A stretch of DNA of 64,000 bases from Lumbricus rubellus (lineage: Eukaryota > Annelida > Clitellata > Crassiclitellata > Lumbricidae). The notes under the pieces are model-generated. The model ran no database searches. It worked only from the letters and a program-made list of their open reading frames with translations, and had not been told where the DNA came from. The stretch is taken from contig OX243825.1 in the NCBI GenBank assembly GCA_945859605.1, positions 32,436,992 to 32,500,991 on the forward strand. The letters are read 5' to 3'. Positions 11,792 through 22,660 of this stretch are shown here, piece after piece. Each line of letters begins with the position of its first letter. The stretch's first letter is position 1. The position numbers and the translations under genes are program-made.

Positions 11792-13397
11792 ATTTCAATT
11801 AAGTCGAATCCTAACGCTAGCAAGAAGTAAATCCGAAGGTTTAATCAATGAATCTTATTATTATCAGAACCATTCAATAATTATTCACAATGTTAATCAA
11901 CAGCTTACAGTTTAAAGCAACTGATAATAATATGCAACACAATTCAAACAGACTTCAATCGGAGCAGACAAAATGAATCCCCAATTTTGTACTTAGATGC
12001 CAATCTTAATTTATTAGCCTAAACGACCAAAATGAATTTCGTATTGAAAACCCAAGTAAAATTGTACCTTCTACTAGAGACACAGGACTAGGACGGCGTT
12101 ATGCGAGGAAGGCGCAGATGCGGCGTCGAATCCGGGACTTGCGTCGATGAAATGAGGCTCGGAAGAATCCGCCAAGCCCGACGCTGAGTTGTCGCTAAGA
12201 CCGAACTGGCACGTCGAGAACGGGGAATCCACGAAAAGATATATTAATAATAGATTGACGCCCGTAGGCTAACTGCGCAGAAGATATCGACGACAGAAGA
12301 AATTCCGGAAAACCCGAGCGGTTTCGATCCAAACGACAGAAAGATCGAAAACCCGAACGAAGGACTTAACTCCCTTACGAAGATGCGAAACAGAACCACA
12401 GCGCTGACGATTCGCTCGTAACACAAAACCGCAATGCAATCGGCTCCTTGCCGGTTTTTAGAATTTCCGTACAGAATTCGTGAAGAACAAACGTGACAAC
12501 GCAATAACTCAGACGTCGAATCCACGCCGACTTAAATAGACTATCACGTTTCGGAAATAATCAAACTCCGATTTTGTAACTTGCTCTCCAGAGCTACACG
12601 TCTATCCTCGTCGAAGTCCGTCGCGAATCTGCCGCAACTCTGCGCGTCTCTCTTATATAACCTTCCTAGGGGTGACGCTTGCGCATGCGCACAAGAAGAC
12701 CGCCTCACGTGCCTCGTGTTGCCTCCCTGTCTCAGGTCACGTCGACACGGAGCGCACCGATTCAACCTTTCAGTTCAACACACGAAGGCCTTAATGGAAA
12801 ACTTCCAATGCGCAGTCAAACCGTGTGACGGCGAGAGCAAATATCGACGTACACAGACCACACGCGGACATGTCCTTCTTTGTCTGTTTCTATGCACCAG
12901 CGACGTTTTGCGTCGGTATCTCTGCCTGTACGCGCGATTGGACCGGTCGGTGACACTCTTCTGGCCGTCGCTCCATGCCCTCGCGTTTGTCCTTCTCTAT
13001 CTGTTTCAATGTATCAGCGACTACTGCCTCTGCCTCGCTGCGTGTATGCGCGACTGCACGATCGACGACTCAGTCTGCCTCCCCTCCTCCTTTGGCCGTC
13101 GCTGGATACGAGCCGCCAAAGGCCGATACCGTGAGAGAATCACACGAATACGGATCAACAAAACTAGTCACGGCAGCTGCAGCGACCTGCCTACGTCAGA
13201 GAACGCTCCAATTCGCGTCGAAATCGAAATCAACATTAAAATCTAGGTCACCAATATTATCTAGGTCACCGAATGCAGCTCCAAAAATAATAATATTATA
13301 TATATCTCAGACTACGAAAATACCAGGGGATCCAAAAATATATAATATAATATTGCAACTAAAATTCCGTAGCGTCTAGTTATACGCAAACGCTACA
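11090..13397 (-). repeat. 5' LTR (upstream LTR on the minus strand)
   Basis: This 2308-bp LTR is unusually long. It contains a TATA box, a leader of roughly 830 nt and the first 234 codons of gag. GC-rich repeats of the type 'GGCAGAGGCAG' and 'CGCGCATACACG' lie upstream of the TATA box and may act as enhancers. Long antisense frames in it are shadows. Confidence 0.9.
12651..12660 (-). promoter_or_regulatory. LTR TATA box
   Basis: The minus strand reads TTATATAAGA, a good TATA box, about 740 nt from the outer LTR edge and 860 nt before the gag ATG. Transcription would start near 12625, which sets the U3/R border. The 3' LTR has the same motif at 4241-4250. Confidence 0.6.
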
Positions 13398-13429
13398 CTT
13401 ACTTACCCACCCTTATATTAAATGACATC

Positions 13430-14155
13430 AGTATTGAGGCCATTTTGTTTACCATTACATCTATAGCTTAAATGGAAGCTGGATTGATGATTTTCATTCC
13501 TGAATGTATTCCAACATCATTGCAACATGCACCCATTTCTACTTCAAATCTAAAAATACCTTCAATCCTTCATCCAGGTTCTATTTCTCGCCTGTTATCG
13601 TAGTCAATCCAGCTTCAATTTCAGATATAAAAATGCCCTCATCCAGCTTCCATTACTTAAGCGGTTTTCTTATCAATCCAGCTTCTATTTCACACCTAGA
13701 AATACCTTCGTCCAGCTTTTAATTATTATGCGTTATTTTCGTCAATCCAGCTTCTATTTCACCTGTAAAAAAAATCATCCAGATTCCATTTCTCTTGCGT
13801 TTTTTCATCAATCCAACCTTCATTTCTAAAAACTGTCACCCAACTTCCATTTCTCAAGCGCTAGATCATTGGTCAGTAGACCAGTTGTCGTTAGACGAAT
13901 CGTTTTTGGCAGTTATCTGCAAATTCTGTGCGCCAATTACAATCTTTAGTAGTCGGTAAACGGTTTGTGAAGTGACGGTGAGAAAAATGCTGTGATATAA
14001 TTTGGGACCGGAGTTCGGAGTTTTGCCAGGCTTCCGTTTAGATGAATATAAATTTAATCAATCCAACTTCTATTTCAACAGTAGTGCTTTTCTATCAATT
14101 CAATTACGATTTAAATAACGGTAAAAGTTGTTTCTCATCAATCCAGCTCCAATCA
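13430..14155. repeat. 'AAGCTGGATT' repeat array with degenerate foldback end
   Basis: The complement of the unit ATAGAAGCTGGATTGATGA recurs every 40-70 bp, with spacers such as TTCATCCAGCTTCCATTTCT. A degenerate 'GACCAGTTGTCGTTAGACGA' at about 13880 is like the ends of the foldback elements, so this is probably a broken member of that family. An inverted copy of 2590-2640 occurs at about 13992-14040. Confidence 0.6.
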
Positions 14156-14159
14156 CAGT

Positions 14160-14640
14160 AATAATAGGAAGTCCACTCAGAGGCGCTCCAGTCCAACCAC
14201 GATGAAACAAAAACACTTTTTTAAGGAGCCTGTAAAAGGTAAAATGCTGATGAGTCAACCCTAAGTAACAGGCGCATCTCCAACGGGAGATTAATCCAAA
14301 CAGATGGACCTACAACAGAACTGAGAAAGCACGACGATGACAATGGCGAATAATTTATTCCGCTAAAAGAATAGACTACCAATATTTTTTTTAATATGCG
14401 AAATACTGAGATGATAATCGTTAATTTAAACCTGTAGACAGCAATCTTTGATTCGAACAAAACTCACACCAAAAATTAACAATTTACAAAGTTCCTTTGT
14501 CTTGAATTTAAAATGGCGAGAGTAACGAGACGAGAGAGCACCTAAAGAAAACGAGGATTCAGATGTGTAATTTTGCTGTCCTCTAGCGATTATTAGACTA
14601 TGTTACAATTAATAATTTAATTTGGTGTAACGACAACAAT
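14160..14640 (-). mobile_element. Decayed non-LTR retrotransposon 3' region
   Basis: A minus-strand frame (14221-14460) carries VVGPSVWINLPLEMRLL, the RT C-terminal signature, and ends with the 'GGAGCGCCTCTGAGTGG' tail. The upstream part (14395-14640) is clearly homologous to 28005-28255 ('TCCTCTAGCGATTATTA', 'AAAATGGC'). Confidence 0.55.
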
Positions 14641-14784
14641 TAGGCCTACTCGATCGTCTACCTACAAATGGTCTCCGAACAACTCGTCTACCGACAACAG
14701 TTACTGATCCAGCGCTTGAGAAATGGAAACTGGATGACAGTTTTTAGAGGTAAAATGGTGGTTTATCAGTATTTTCATCTGTAG

Positions 14785-15080
14785 ATTATCTACTAATCGC
14801 CGCTGAAGTTACATGGATAAAATGGCTTCGAGGATATTATTTTTACGATCAAAATATTGATAGCAAACCACAAAGTGGGATGACGGATGAAAATCTTCAG
14901 ACCAAAACAAGAAGCGGGATGATTTTTCTGATTTGTCAGTACAATAAATGCGGTGATTGATGCAAATCTAGTTGGAGGGGGGGGGTAATCTGAAGCCGGT
15001 TTCAAGTTACCGGGGGGTAATGTTTAGGAGGGGATAATTTGAAACCTTAACACCTTTGTAAAGGTTTCAAATTACAACAA
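14785..15080. mobile_element. Arm of a palindromic element ('PAL' family)
   Basis: Shares with 22290-25312 the blocks 'AGTGGGATGACGGATGAAAA', 'AACAAGAAGCGGGATGATTT', 'GATTGATGCAAATCTAGTT', the GGTAATCTGAA.CCGG motif and the terminal GTAAAGGTTTCAAATTA. Here the second arm is almost absent. No coding capacity. Confidence 0.6.
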
Positions 15081-15589
15081 AGGTGATCAGAAATTATGAG
15101 CAAACATGAATGGAAAAGAATAAAAATTTGTCATCAATGGTGAAGAGATTGACCAGGTTCGCCTGTTTTTAGCTGAGACGTCCGATTAACAGAGGACTGC
15201 AGAGGAAATCAAGAGAAGAATAGCAATAGGAAAGAAATGATTTTGGAATAGAGGGTAGCTGCTAAGAGAAAGATTGAAAATGGGGTAAACATGTAGTTTA
15301 GCGTTATTAATTATTTTCACGGTTTTAACGACACAAAAAGCGCCGTATATTATTCCTAATGACTTGCAATGGTCTAACTCAATTTAACAGCACACTTAAA
15401 AGTTCGTAAGAATACGAATATTGACAGAAAATGTTTTTAAAATGTCACATTTTCCATGCGAAATCGCCGTTTGAATCGCCGTTGAACTCAACATCTGACC
15501 GGAAGTTGGGATACGCGCCCGAACCATCGACGTAGCCTATATGCGACTATAAATAACTTGAACGTCAAAACTTCGGTCCTCAGGTTCAA

Positions 15590-15855
15590 AATGAGAAATG
15601 GAAGCTGGATGAAGGTATTTCTAGATGTGAAATAGAAGCCGGATTGATGAAAAAACGCTTAAGTAATGGAAGCTGAATGAGGGTATTTTTATATCTGAAA
15701 GAGAAGCTTGGTTGACGAAAATAACGGGCGAGAAATAGAAGCTGGGGTAATAAATATAATCAAGCTGAAATTGGAGCTGGATTGATGAAAAACAGTTATT
15801 ATTGAAACAGGAGTTTGATTCATAAAACAACTGATGCAATTGAAAAAGCTGGACT
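15590..15855. repeat. 'AAGCTGGATT' repeat array
   Basis: Alternating GAAATGGAAGCTGGATGAAG and ATAGAAGC(C/T)GGATTGATGA units with 'GGTATTTTTA' spacers: the same family as the cores of the foldback-like elements, here without their outer ends. Confidence 0.6.
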
Positions 15856-15860
15856 TTTAC

Positions 15861-16043
15861 TTACTTACTTTTTAATTTTTGCTTGCCGCACGCCACTTCC
15901 GGAAGAAAAGAATCTATCCATTTATAAAATGCATCAGACAAACCAAAAGAAACACTAAGCTGTTCTAACAAAATATCGTGGTCTACAGAGTCATAAACAG
16001 CACTGTCATCGAAAAGGGTCAGCAGGGTCAGCACAATATCCAC
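15861..16043 (-). mobile_element. RT fragment of a non-LTR retrotransposon
   Basis: The minus frame contains DDSAVYDSVDHDILLEQL, then FGL and W..SFL, matching the region around the first catalytic Asp of CR1/jockey-type reverse transcriptases (consensus LDLSAAFDTVDHDILL). The consensus Asp of AFD is here in a degraded context (VYD). It is a short dead fragment. Confidence 0.65.
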
Positions 16044-16054
16044 TTCAATATTTC

Positions 16055-16345
16055 ACTCCAAACTCCACTAGGCCTTCTGTAATTCACTCTTTCATAGCAT
16101 CGATTCTCTTGAAATTAAACGCCTCCAAACTACCCAGAATGCTCTTGCCCGCGCTGTCACTAAGACCCCCAAACCTCACCACATAACTCCTGTTCGGTGT
16201 CACGACAACTCGTCTAACGGAGACGAGTTGTCGTTAGACGAGTTGTCGGTAGACCAGTTGTCGTGGAACCCTCCTGTTCTCAAGTCTCTCGCCTCTGCAG
16301 GATGTGTTGCAGAAACATAGACATCAGCATTGAATAAGAGACCAG
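16055..16345 (+). mobile_element. LINE RT fragment interrupted by a foldback element
   Basis: The plus strand encodes LEIKRLQTTQNALARAVTKT followed by PKPHHITPV, a typical late-RT segment of CR1/L2-like LINEs. The frame is interrupted at codon V(L) by the 75-bp element at 16196-16270 and continues after it with LKSL. It lies opposite in strand to the RT fragment on its left, so they are probably separate copies. Confidence 0.65.
16196..16270. mobile_element. Minimal foldback-like element, 75 bp
   Basis: It starts GGTGTCACGACAACTCGTC and ends, inverted, in GGTTCCACGACAACTGGTC. Nearly the whole element is inverted short repeats of the type ACGACAACTCGTCTA. A perfect 9-bp target duplication CTCCTGTTC flanks it (16187-16195 and 16271-16279). 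The 9-bp duplication and repetitive ends are typical of foldback/Mutator-like elements. Confidence 0.8.
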
Positions 16346-17112
16346 GACAGGAAATTGTTCCTCTGTTTTCGAAAAAGCTAAATTGTTGAGTATTTTCTCA
16401 TTCTTGAATGTTCAGTCCCTGAGTCCTGTTGTCTATACTCATTCTGTCAACGGAAGACTTCAAGGGAAGCGTCCGTTGACAGATCGTCGATGTTGACAAA
16501 GTTGACTGTGAGCAGATTTCGATGCTGTCGCCTTGTTTCAAATTGACGCAGACAGGAAAATGCGGCTTCAGCAACCAGATCCTTGGAAATTCTTTTTGCA
16601 ACATTACGATTTCACTCTCTTCTATGATTTTTTCGGTATAATCCAGTCACCTGCATCGCTTGTCAAACTTCAAATTCTTTCTGAACTGATTATGGCATTT
16701 TTCATATTTCAATAGTTTCCTTCAAGAGTGTAATTCCACATCTGACTTATAATAATAATAACACTGACAATTTCTATGGCGCGTTACGGCGCCATAGAAT
16801 TTGTCATTGCGAAATTCCTTGTTTTCTCAAACTGAATTCACATTGATTTGAACAGTGTCATGCTCCATATGAACTTTCACCATTCTTTAGCCTTCCTTTG
16901 CTACAGTGATTTTTGTCCATGATAGTCCCATGATCTCGTTATGAGATCAACGTCTGCATGAAAAAATTCTTCATTATGGTAGCCGTGTACAAACTCTTAC
17001 TCATTACAATAGTAATACATGTCACACAGTACTTTTAAATATACATATATATAATTTTATATGATCCATAATAAGAAGTGTCAACATAATTAGCATATAC
17101 TATTGTCTGCGC
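16346..17112. other. Intergenic, no gene recognised
   Basis: A 68-codon minus frame (16398-16604) has no recognisable domain. A small inverted repeat lies near 16780 ('CTATGGCGC..GCGCCATAG'). The rest looks like the 3' flank of ZNF-B. Confidence 0.5.
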
Positions 17113-19203
17113 TTAAGGAAAGTAGTCTAAAAGTCGCAATTCAAAGAATTCCCCAAAACAGTTTTTAAGGGGGTTTCCGAGGTGATAATCTTGACAATGT
17201 TCCATTAAATCCTCTTGAACATCAAACATATCACCACAAACTCCACATCCATGGGTTTTGGAAATGGAATGGTTAACGTAAGAAGTACCTACTGAATGAT
17301 CAGCATCCATCCCATCATCAGATGAACTTGGTTTTTTGCTGCTTTTAGATGAAGATTGATTCGATTCCACTGTTAACAACACAGAACCATCATCGTCTTT
17401 TTTGGTCTTAAGTGACACAGAACTTTGACGAAATTCCTCCACGGATAATGTTTCAACCTTGCAAATTTTCGCATATGTGCCTTGACAAATACTGTCATAA
17501 GGAATCTCACCCTTTCTTGACATTTCTTCACTGTGAGTATTCATGTGTTTTCTGAGATGACCACTTTGTGCAAATAATCTTTGACATAATTTGCACATGT
17601 ATGGCTTTATTCCTGTGTGTGTTCTTGTGTGATTTTCCAATTTGATCCTAAGAGAACAGTTTCTGTGACATAAATTACAAGGATATGGCCTTTTTCCAGT
17701 GTGCATTCCTATGTGGCCATTTAAGTGACTTTTTTGGGAAAATGATTTGTCACAAATTTTGCAAATGTATTTCGTACTCTCTCCTGAATGAGTTCTCATA
17801 TGGACTTTCAGACTGTGACCATATGCAAATGCTCTGTGACACATGTTGCAAATGTATGGCATTTCTCCAGTGTGACATCTTGAATGAACTTCCAGTTCCC
17901 AAGGTTTTCTGAATGATTTATCACATAAGCTGCCCATGTGTGACTTTTCAACAGTGTGCATAATTTTGTGGCATCGCAAGCTACTCCGTTCTGCAAATGC
18001 TTTGTGTGTTTTCTTATGGCGTTGAAGACCACCTCCACATGCAAATGCTTTGTCGCATACATTACATAAGTAAGGTTTTTCTTCAGTGTGTGTCTTTTCA
18101 TGGCATCGCAGGCTACTGCTAAAAGCAAATGCTATGTTACACAAATTGCACTTGTAAGGTTTTTCTCCAGTGTGGGTTACTTTATGGCATTGGAGACCAC
18201 GTCGATTTGCATATGCTTTATTACATATATTGCATTTGTTTGGCTTTTCTCCAGTGTGGATAGGTGTGTGCATTTCTAGATCCGCCTTACGAAAATAGGC
18301 CTTATGACACAAATTGCAGGAGTATGGTTTCTCCCCCGTGTGGGTCCTTATGTGGTTTTCAAGATGAGTTCTTTGCGAAAATGCTTTGTCACATAAATTG
18401 CAAACGAATGGTTTCTCTCCGGAATGAGTTCTTGTATGGATACGCATAAGCATTTTGTTGGTAAACGCTTTGTGACATACATTGCACCTAAATGGTTTCT
18501 CTCCAGTGTGCATTCTTCCATGAACATTCAGATTGCATTTCTCTGCAAATGTCTTGTGACATATATTGCAAATGTAGGGTTTCTCTCTGGTATGAGTTTT
18601 CGTATGTCTTTTCAGATTACCTGATTCTGAAAATGTCTTGTGACATAAATTGCACACGTATGGTTTCTCCCCAGTGTGGGTTCTTCCGTGTACTTTCAGA
18701 TGGAAGTTTTGTGCAAATGCCTTGTCACATATATTGCAAATGTAGGCTTTCTCTCCGGTATGAGATTTTTCATGGATATCCAGACGACTTTTATTAGCAA
18801 ATGTTTTGCAGCATATACTGCACTTGTGTGGTTTATCTGCGATGTGCGTAATTGCATGCACACTCAGAGAACTTTTACGCACAAATGCTTTGTTGCACAT
18901 GTTACAAATGAATGGTTTCTCTTTGGTATGAGTTTTCATATGTCTATCTAGTTTTCCTTTATCAGCAAATGCTTTGTGACATGTATTGCAAGCATATGAT
19001 TTCTCTCCAGTGTGGATTCTTCTGTGGCTGTACAAACCAGCTCTGTGTGTAAATGTTTTACTACATAATTTGCACTTGTAGCGTCTTTCTCCAGTGTGTA
19101 TTCTGGTGTGCTCTTTGAGACTAGCTCTGCGTGTAAAGGTTTTTCCACATAAATTGCATTCATGTGATTGTTCTCCAGTTTGTATTCTTTCCTGACTTTT
19201 CAT
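17113..19203 (-). CDS. ZNF-B: multi-finger C2H2 zinc-finger protein, 696 aa
   Basis: A single uninterrupted frame encodes about 19 intact C2H2 fingers with TGEKPY-type linkers, which implies nuclear DNA binding. Fingers 1-14 are regular. Two units follow that have decayed (one keeps only KAFAERSSLRCHKIMH, and the next has lost its first Cys: MGSLCDKSF). Four more good fingers come next, then a Ser/Lys/Asp-rich linker of about 100 residues, then a separate last finger (CGVCGDMFDVQEDLMEH). That isolated C-terminal finger is absent from the truncated paralogues. The ATG at 19203 is the first Met after a stop. A decayed upstream finger shared with the paralogues suggests that the ancestral protein began further 5'. 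No effector domain is recognised, and target specificity cannot be told from the sequence by eye. Confidence 0.85.
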   Translation of the reverse strand: MKSQERIQTGEQSHECNLCGKTFTRRASLKEHTRIHTGERRYKCKLCSKTFTHRAGLYSHRRIHTGEKSYACNTCHKAFADKGKLDRHMKTHTKEKPFICNMCNKAFVRKSSLSVHAITHIADKPHKCSICCKTFANKSRLDIHEKSHTGEKAYICNICDKAFAQNFHLKVHGRTHTGEKPYVCNLCHKTFSESGNLKRHTKTHTREKPYICNICHKTFAEKCNLNVHGRMHTGEKPFRCNVCHKAFTNKMLMRIHTRTHSGEKPFVCNLCDKAFSQRTHLENHIRTHTGEKPYSCNLCHKAYFRKADLEMHTPIHTGEKPNKCNICNKAYANRRGLQCHKVTHTGEKPYKCNLCNIAFAFSSSLRCHEKTHTEEKPYLCNVCDKAFACGGGLQRHKKTHKAFAERSSLRCHKIMHTVEKSHMGSLCDKSFRKPWELEVHSRCHTGEMPYICNMCHRAFAYGHSLKVHMRTHSGESTKYICKICDKSFSQKSHLNGHIGMHTGKRPYPCNLCHRNCSLRIKLENHTRTHTGIKPYMCKLCQRLFAQSGHLRKHMNTHSEEMSRKGEIPYDSICQGTYAKICKVETLSVEEFRQSSVSLKTKKDDDGSVLLTVESNQSSSKSSKKPSSSDDGMDADHSVGTSYVNHSISKTHGCGVCGDMFDVQEDLMEHCQDYHLGNPLKNCFGEFFELRLLDYFP

Positions 19204-20110
19204 TGTAATCAGTTTTCAAACAAAACCAACTAACCAAGCCATATAACTTATTACAAATGTAGCATCAGAATAGTTGTCCAGAATGAGTCCTTGAGTGTAT
19301 TGTGAACTCTCAACTATCTCAAACGGTTTCTTTATAAAATTCACCTTCAAGTAGTCTTTATAATGATGGGTTGCCACTTGCAACTGATGTCTAATCAAAT
19401 TAAATCACATTAATTCATTTTAATCAATGCAGTTTTAATTTAAGTAAGTATCTAACAAATAGTTATCATTACCACACAACGTCAAATAGGCTTGATAATT
19501 GATAATGTAGGTCAACGTATGAGGATAAGATGCTCAAATGTTTGTCTAGTTATCCTCACACTCAGTGGCGTAGCAAGGTGTTTGGGGGCCCCTGTGCAGG
19601 GTTTTGGTGGCTGGCCCCTTCAATGTTTGAACCCCCTCGATTTCAAACAAAAAGGCTCCTCAAAAACGCCTGGCTCTTTTGATATAGGCCTAGACACTGC
19701 ATATTTCGCACTCGAAATTAACTTTATAATTAGCTGATCACAATTTTTTTCTCTCATTTAGACCTATTATATTTATAAAACATTTTTAATTTCTTCAGTC
19801 TTTCAGAGAAAATTGAATTAGAGCTTAAACCAATGACACTTTTGAGTGTGTACACCAAACTTGTAGGCTAGACTTGATTACGTTCTGAATATTCAGAAAG
19901 TAAAAAATTGACTCTGACCGCCGGGGGGCCCCTTACTGCCGCGGGCCCTCGTGCACTGCACAGGCTGCACGCCCTATTGCTACGCCACTGCTCACACTTA
20001 GTGAAGAAGCACAAGTGGAACAATAATTTACACCATGGCTTATACTTATTCATTCATTTAACAGGTTTATATAGCGCCTCACCAGTAACTACTCAGAAGC
20101 GCTCCCACAG
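19204..20110 (-). repeat. 5' flank shared by the ZNF paralogues (copy B), with hAT insert
   Basis: Homologous to 1166-1690 and 26990-27190. It is interrupted by the hAT element at 19563-19990 and ends in a LINE-type tail at about 20060-20110 ('TTTATATAGCGCC', 'CAGAAGCGCTCC'). Confidence 0.65.
19563..19990. mobile_element. Non-autonomous hAT element, 428 bp
   Basis: Terminal inverted repeats CAGTGGCGTAGCAAGG and CAGTGGCGTAGCAATAGG, with a perfect 8-bp target duplication CTCACACT (19555-19562 and 19991-19998). The unfilled site can be seen in the ZNF-C flank (about 27130). No coding capacity. Confidence 0.85.
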
Positions 20111-20570
20111 CATCCCGACTTTGCACGCGTATAACTTCGCCAATTATTGGAATTTATTTATACTTTATTCGTCGAATAAAAGGTACTTCACTCTAGTATT
20201 TGCACAGAAAAATGAAACTTGTACAATTATAGGTTTTAATCATATGCTCGGAACAGCGCTAACCACCATATTTTGTTGTCATTAATTTTGTGACACAATA
20301 TGGCGCCGTTGACAGACGATGATCTTAATTTTCCGAACCTGTAAGGGATTTAATTCGGTTGAAATGATTAACAAATTTTCTAACAGTGGATGGAATAAAC
20401 AATACCTTGAATTATCTGATACAGAAAATTGATAAAAAACAGGACATTCTAATTGTAAACCAAGGGAATTACGGCGCGCATATAGGCTATCCGCTAACAT
20501 TGCTCTTGTGTCCAAGTAAATTGGCCGTCAAAACAATTACCCAGTGTAAAGGTTTCAAATTACGGTAACG

Positions 20571-20630
20571 GCCCACTATTCCGAGGGTCCACTATTCCGA
20601 AGGTCCACTATTCCGAAGGTCCACTATTCT
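20571..20630. repeat. Short tandem repeat, about 18 bp x 4
   Basis: Four copies of GGTCCACTATTCCGAA in a row, just after a piece of the PAL-family motif (GTAAAGGTTTCAAATTACGG). Confidence 0.7.
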
Positions 20631-20917
20631 ATGCACCTTTGTTACCGGTGGAGGGCGGAGTGTGGTGGGATGTGATAGGGTGGGGTGGGGGTAGGGGTGG
20701 GGGAGGAAATTTTACTGAAAAACACAAATTTCACGTGTGGCGTAGGCTAGCGGTGGGCCGGGTGGGGGGTCTGAGTGCAGAGGGGTGTTGTGGGCCCTGT
20801 GTGGTGGGGTTGGGTGGATGAAGTGGGGTTGAGCAGAAAAAGCTGAGGTGGGCAGTAGGAGTGCGGATGTGGTCAAGTGCGTGTAGGGAAGTAGAAGATT
20901 GGCCGGGAGCGAGACGA

Positions 20918-22140
20918 ATCTTAAAATTCGCGGGCAACGCCGGGTACCCCAGCTAGTTATTAGTATTATAATAATTATAATTATTACTAGCTGTACCCGG
21001 CCACGCGTTGCTGTGGCTGAAAAGACCGTCCCCGCCTCCAACCCTCCCTTTCTCTCTCCCTCCCAACCTCCATTCCCCTGCCTCCCCTTCCCATTCCCAT
21101 CCCTTCCTCTTTCCCTTTCCTCTCCCTCCCTTTCCCTCTCCACCTCCCTATCCCCCCTCCTCTCTCCCCTTTCCCCATCCTCTCCCCATTCCCACCGCTT
21201 CCCTCCCTTTCCCACCGCTCCCCTCCCCTTCTCACCTCTACCCCTTCCATACCTTCTCCCCTCTCCCTCCACCTCCTCCCATCTCCTTTCTCCTATCCAA
21301 CCATTTCCCCTTCCCCTCTACCCTTCCCTCCTGCCCTCCCCCTCGCCGTCCTCCTCCCTCCCATCGAGTTGAAATCTGGAAACTGTGGGAAAAGCGGAGA
21401 AAGTCCAGAATTGCTAGTGAAAATACACACAAAATGTGAAAAAATGAGGTTTTTCGGCACCACACCATAGTCCCCCCATGGTGGGAAGGATTCGCCGACC
21501 CCCCCCCCCCACCCTCTTTTACCTGCACACTGTAAATCCCGACTTCCCCTGCGGAGGACTGTGGTCGTATTCATCTAACAAACAAACACATAGATTTACC
21601 AAAATAATCTACATAAATACAAATGTAAAAAAAATTGTATCTAATCAAGGATTTCAGAAAGCTCTGACCGATTCTTTCAAAAAATTTACCAAAACGTTCC
21701 GCTCGAATACGATCGGGTTTGTAAAATGTTTTTTTTTTAAAAAGCGCAATTTTTTCGACAATTAAAAACAACTTTGCATTCGATTTTAGCAATTTCGATA
21801 TAAATTTTGCACAACGTGCATTTTAATGCGGCCGCGTTTTTATGGCGCATATCCACGCTTTTTTTATAGCGCCATAAGTTGGACGTGGGATGGGGGAAAA
21901 ACGGGAGGAAGGGAGGCAGAGGAAGGGAAGAGAGGGGAGGGAAGGGGCGTGGGAGGAGGAAGGGAGGGGGAGATGGTAGGGAAGGAGAGGGTACGGGAGG
22001 AGACGGGAGAGGACAGGAAGAGAGGAGAGAGAAGGGGACGGGGGAGGGAGAGGGGGAGGGAAGCAGGGGAAGAGAGGTAGGGAGATGGGGTTGAAAGGTC
22101 TTTTCAGCCACAGCAACGCGTGGCCGGGCACAGCTAGTTA
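20918..22140. mobile_element. Inverted pair of 'ACTAGCTGTACCCGG' repeats with homopyrimidine tracts
   Basis: ACTAGCTGTACCCGGCCACG starts at 20986 on the plus strand and recurs inverted, ending near 22138. A third, divergent inverted end lies at 20918-20962. Inside, 21040-21360 is almost pure C/T and 21890-22090 almost pure G/A, as mirror images. Frames here are low-complexity artefacts. The family occurs twice more at 23171 and 23717. The superfamily is not identified. Confidence 0.6.
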
Positions 22141-22289
22141 TACATAAGATTGATGAATAATAATTCCTGCTCAAAGCACGACTTCTGCAATTCTCTTTTC
22201 CTCAACCTCGAATCACAAAAACTCAAACGTCTGTAACTAATCCAAAACTCACTAGCCTGTGCTGTCACCAGGACTGGACACTCAAGCAC

Positions 22290-22660
22290 AACACATTGAA
22301 AACAAACCTCGAAGTGGGATGACGGATGAAAATCTTCAGACCAACACAAGAAGCGGGATCATTTTTCTGATATTTTTAGTGCACTAAATGCGATGATTGA
22401 TGCAAATTACAGTTTCCAGGGGGTAGTGTTTAGGAGGGGGTAATCTGAAACCTTTACACCGGTGTAAAGGTTTCAAATTAATCCCTCTTTTGCATCAATC
22501 ATCGCATATATTGCACTGAAAATATCAGAAAAATTATTCTGCTTCTTGTTTTGGTCTGAAGATTTTCATCCGTCATCCCACTTCGTGGTTTGTTATCAAT
22601 ATTTTCATCTGTAACTAAAATACTAAATCGCCGCTGAAGTTACATGGAGAAATGGCTTCG
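22290..22660. mobile_element. Complete palindromic element (PAL copy 1)
   Basis: Two inverted arms meet at the perfect palindrome ACCTTTACACCGGTGTAAAGGT (22450-22475). Arms carry GTGGGATGACGGATGAAAA and GATTGATGCAAATTACAG on the left and their complements on the right. Non-coding, MITE- or foldback-like. Confidence 0.65.

Larger units (their letters stand above)
2680..13397 (-). mobile_element. Gag-only LTR retrotransposon, 10.7 kb
   Basis: Two direct repeats (2680-4986 and 11090-13397) begin TGTAACG and end CGCTACA on the plus strand, so they have TG...CA termini. CTTA flanks the whole unit (2676-2679 and 13398-13401). In the regions compared by eye the LTRs differ by one base (an extra T near 12908), so the insertion looks young. 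Orientation is minus: gag reads leftwards, and a primer-binding site adjoins the right-hand LTR on its inner side. The 6.1 kb interior has gag (1032 codons) and then about 3.7 kb with no long frame. No protease, RT, RNase H or integrase was found, so the element must depend on enzymes from elsewhere. The Gag type points to Ty3/gypsy-like ancestry. Confidence 0.9.

Noticed and set aside
11415..11915. Plus-strand 166-codon frame (also at 3005-3505)
   Set aside because: Exact antisense of the gag N-terminus; Ser/Thr/Ala-rich shadow.
12581..13246. Plus-strand 221-codon frame in the LTR
   Set aside because: It is antisense to the element and changes length between the two LTRs because of a single-base indel. 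There is no domain resemblance.
2680..13397. Interpretation of the 2.3 kb direct repeats as a simple segmental duplication
   Set aside because: TG...CA ends, a flanking CTTA duplication, a PBS at the right place and gag in between all point to LTRs.
20712..22174. Pro/Ser-rich and Gly/Arg/Glu-rich frames on both strands
   Set aside because: They come from homopyrimidine/homopurine tracts within repeats.
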